DNA of 7,060 nucleotides from Prevotellaceae bacterium (GTDB taxonomy: Bacteria > Bacteroidota > Bacteroidia > Bacteroidales > Paludibacteraceae): positions 1 through 7,060 of the forward strand of contig JAISXJ010000026.1 of the NCBI GenBank assembly GCA_031270565.1. Reading direction: 5' to 3'. Numbering within the stretch: position 1 is the stretch's first letter; each line of letters begins with the position of its first letter. A program made the position numbers and the translations under genes. This document shows positions 6,051 through 7,060 of this stretch, piece by piece. Under the pieces are notes generated by a model, which searched no databases, had not been told where the DNA came from, and was given only the letters and a program-made list of their open reading frames with translations.

Positions 6051-6105
6051 CTGCCTGCAAGGCAGAATTTTCATAACCGCATACAAGCGATAGCGCAGTT
6101 TGCGG
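6051..6105 (-). repeat. Partial inverted copy of the composite repeat
   Basis: Read on the minus strand this has a palindrome B-like unit, the flank TTATGAAAATT and then an A-type palindrome. The composite copy at 6197-6243 has B, TTATGCAAATT, A. The 11-bp linker matches at 10 of 11 positions. The B unit keeps only its outer arms (CCGCA/TGCGG), with a changed interior. It is thus a third, inverted and decayed copy. Confidence 0.65.
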
Positions 6106-6157
6106 AAAAAGCCGCCTCACGAACCTGCACCTGAAAGGTGCGACAAGTGATTAAGAA

Positions 6158-6222
6158 GTCCTGCCTTTCAGGCAGTGCACTCTGTTTACTTCCCTGCCGC
6201 AGGTCGATGACCTGCGGTTATG
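6158..6222 (+). repeat. 65-bp composite repeat, copy 2
   Basis: This is the same-orientation partner of 266-330, with 62 of 65 identical bases. Palindrome A is at 6161-6175 and palindrome B at 6197-6217. After B, an 11-bp linker leads to another A-type palindrome at 6229-6243. Copy 1 has a 12-bp linker and an A-type palindrome with different outer arm bases at 338-352. Confidence 0.85.
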
Positions 6223-6470
6223 CAAATTCTGCCTTTCAGGCAGTCGAGGAAGCCGCTTTTTTGCCCGTTAGGGCGTTATGTGAATAACCGTAAGTGCAAC
6301 TTACGGATAACGACGAAACACAACCAACCTCAACCCGTAGGGTTGAACTAAATGATAATTCAACCTATACGGGTTGATGTTCAGCGTATTGCGATGTCCG
6401 TAAGTTACACTTACGGTTATTCATATTTTGTCCTTGCGGACAAAACGCCTGCTTAAAGCCGTTTTTCTAT

Positions 6471-6550
6471 TGAATAACGAAGAATAACTAATAACTACAC
6501 TCTAACCACTAAAAAAAATATTATTCACTATTCACTATTAGTTATTCACT
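6471..6550. repeat. Heptamer-derived inverted repeat
   Basis: TGAATAACGAA (6471-6481) is the inverted form of the heptamer array; 6521-6550 carries it in direct form (TTCACTA twice, then TTAGTTATTCACTA). Because both orientations are present, GAATAACTAATA (6482-6493) pairs perfectly with TATTAGTTATTC (6536-6547) across a 42-nt loop. It ends just before the promoter-like box at 6560. Confidence 0.65.
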
Positions 6551-6559
6551 AAAAAGATA

Positions 6560-6567
6560 TATCTTTG
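6560..6567 (+). promoter_or_regulatory. Plus-strand promoter-like -7 box
   Basis: TATCTTTG followed by CCGCCG is a textbook Bacteroidota -7 element, nearly the same as the box before rsfS. The expected -33 position has TATT, a weak match. Initiation would be around 6572-6576. No convincing reading frame follows closely; the next supported start is 7016. It may drive a small RNA ending at about 6788 or a long leader. Confidence 0.5.
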
Positions 6568-6573
6568 CCGCCG

Positions 6574-6788
6574 TATTAAACACTACTAAAATCAATACAA
6601 AAAGATGCTTACATCTGGGATTCTATATTTACCCTTTTTGCAGTTTAGACGGTTTAACCGGCTAAAAGTAAGCTCATTACAAAAGCCCCCCCCCGCATTC
6701 AGCTTAACTCCTTGTATTCAAGGGCTTATCATTTATTAAAAACTTTTCGATTTACGCTTAACAGCGCGAAGTTTTTTTTGCGTTTTTT
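6574..6788 (+). ncRNA. Possible small transcript, promoter to terminator
   Basis: The stretch is bounded by the -7 box at 6560-6567 and a hairpin plus T-run at 6764-6788. Inside are AGATG/CATCT with loop CTTA (6604-6617), the 11-bp palindrome CGGTT-T-AACCG (6650-6660), a run of nine C (6686-6694), and AAGCCC (6683-6688) pairing with GGGCTT (6722-6727). No long reading frame fits, and no known RNA family was recognised: it does not look like tmRNA, RNase P or SRP RNA, and 6S RNA could not be tested. The call rests only on boundaries and local pairing, so it is tentative. Confidence 0.25.
6764..6788 (+). terminator. Weak intrinsic terminator, plus strand
   Basis: CGCGAA (6765-6770) pairs with TTTGCG (6777-6782), with one G-T wobble, around a 6-nt loop, and is followed by TTTTTT (6783-6788). 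The stem is only six pairs, so efficiency may be low. Confidence 0.4.
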
Positions 6789-6881
6789 CACTATACACAT
6801 ATACAATTATTGCGGCACATTTCCGGAATTTTCGGAGGTGTTGCCGTCCTGTTGTGCGCCCTCCCGCGACGGCGTGACAAG

Positions 6882-6940
6882 TCTTGCGTGCCTAGCGGTT
6901 AAACATTTGTACCGCAAAGACGCAAGAGATACGCAAAGAA
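6882..6940. repeat. CGCAAAGA repeats forming an imperfect hairpin
   Basis: TCTTGCGT (6882-6889) is the exact reverse complement of ACGCAAGA (6920-6927). GCGGT (6895-6899) pairs with ACCGC (6911-6915). The internal loop GCCTA/AAAG separates the two stems, and the end loop is 11 nt. The unit CGCAAAGA occurs at 6914-6921 and 6932-6939, with a variant CGCAAGAG at 6922-6929. Strings of the CGCAAAGACGCAAAG type are a dispersed intergenic repeat I have seen in several phyla, so this is probably a decayed member. It lies 76 bp before the start at 7016. Confidence 0.5.
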
Positions 6941-6966
6941 TACAAAAGCACTCTATTGCTATTGAC

Positions 6967-6996
6967 TTTGTTATATTTCAACTATATCTATCAATT
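6967..6996 (+). promoter_or_regulatory. Weak promoter candidate for the gene at 7016
   Basis: TTTG (6967-6970) is followed after 18 nt by TATCAATT (6989-6996), which keeps only part of the TAnnTTTG consensus. Initiation near 7002 would leave a leader of about 14 nt. TATATTTC at 6972-6979 is an alternative -7 box, but it has no -33 partner. Confidence 0.25.
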
Positions 6997-7015
6997 AATT
7001 TAAAACGTGTTTTTT

Positions 7016-7060
7016 ATGAAAACTAATCAATTTTTTTTCGCTGCATTTACAGCAGCATTT
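7016..7060 (+). CDS. Start of an unidentified gene, probable exported protein (partial)
   Basis: ATG at 7016 opens a frame to the window edge (15 codons, MKTNQFFFAAFTAAF). A lysine at position 2 followed by a run of Phe and Ala is the beginning of a Sec signal peptide, so the product is probably exported or a lipoprotein. No function can be given from 15 residues. The sequence before it is A/T-rich without a Shine-Dalgarno motif, as normal in Bacteroidota. A longer plus-strand frame (6712-7026) overlaps this start in another frame and is judged spurious. Confidence 0.5.
   Translation, partial: MKTNQFFFAAFTAAF

Larger units (their letters stand above)
6051..6445. repeat. Right palindrome cluster (twelve hairpin units)
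   Basis: Twelve palindromes lie in 395 bp. In order: 6051-6065 (CTGCCT/AGGCAG, loop GCA); 6077-6105 (CCGCA/TGCGG, imperfect inside); 6127-6141 (GCACCT/AGGTGC, loop GAA); 6161-6175 (CTGCCT/AGGCAG, TTC); 6197-6217 (CCGCAGGTC/GACCTGCGG, GAT); 6229-6243 (CTGCCT/AGGCAG, TTC); 6263-6274 (GCCC/GGGC, GTTA); 6288-6306 (CCGTAAGT/ACTTACGG, GCA); 6330-6346 (TCAACCC/GGGTTGA, GTA); 6360-6377 (TCAACC/GGTTGA, six-base loop TATACG); 6398-6416 (CCGTAAGT/ACTTACGG, TAC); 6426-6445 (TTTTGTCC/GGACAAAA, TTGC). Most have 6-9 bp arms and exactly 3-nt loops. No frame of useful length crosses the region. None has a downstream T-tract, so this is a repeat cluster and not a set of terminators. Confidence 0.85.

Noticed and set aside
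5933..6120. Upstream ATG at 6016 for the aro gene (379 aa) and a nearby 62-codon minus-strand frame
   Set aside because: The -7 box at 5945-5952 lies inside the extended frame, the added residues match nothing in the DAHP synthase family, and the region is made of repeat flanks.
228..6445. Palindromes as ordinary intrinsic terminators or tRNA arms
   Set aside because: None of the listed units is followed by a T-tract, and no cloverleaf or T-loop sequence is present. They also cluster far more than terminators would.
6712..7026. Plus-strand 104-codon frame
   Set aside because: It has no recognisable domain, crosses the terminator-like hairpin and the CGCAAAGA hairpin, and overlaps the better-supported signal-peptide start at 7016.

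Overview
The window reads as chromosomal DNA of a member of the Bacteroidota, most likely order Bacteroidales; the genus cannot be named from sequence alone. The evidence is: (i) promoter -7 boxes of the Bacteroides type TAnnTTTG (TATCTTTG, TACTTTTG) sit in front of the real genes; (ii) starts are preceded by A/T-rich sequence with no Shine-Dalgarno motif; (iii) the proteins are of Bacteroidales type, notably the DAHP synthase/chorismate mutase fusion, FtsH and a short phosphatidylserine decarboxylase.

Layout. 1-550 has no complete gene. It holds an AT-rich stretch with a possible divergent gene start at the left edge, a tandem operator-like repeat, a cluster of small palindromes, and a tandem array of 7-bp units running into the end of psd. 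551-4597 (minus strand) is a compact run read in the order rsfS - ftsH - cdsA - psd, with gaps of 63, 21 and 15 bp and one clear promoter before rsfS. 4616-4876 holds that promoter, a hairpin terminator and a short relic of another gene's 3' end. 4877-5932 (minus) is the aro fusion gene with its own promoter. 5953-7015 has no convincing gene. It holds a dense cluster of 12 palindromes, more 7-bp units, a plus-strand promoter-like box with a possible short transcript, and a large imperfect hairpin. A secreted-protein-like gene starts at 7016 and runs off the window.

How the genes fit together. RsfS silences ribosomes when nutrients are short. FtsH is the membrane AAA+ protease that degrades damaged membrane proteins and regulators. 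CdsA makes CDP-diacylglycerol, the precursor of all phospholipids, and Psd makes phosphatidylethanolamine. The run therefore groups translation control, membrane quality control and membrane lipid synthesis. The aro gene is a separate unit that begins and regulates aromatic amino acid synthesis.

The unusual part is the non-coding DNA. Both flanks of the five-gene block carry the same modular repeat system: palindromes with 5-10 bp arms and mostly 3-nt loops, whose arms vary in a compensating way, set among heptamer arrays. No complete defence system, CRISPR array, transposase, tRNA or rRNA was found.
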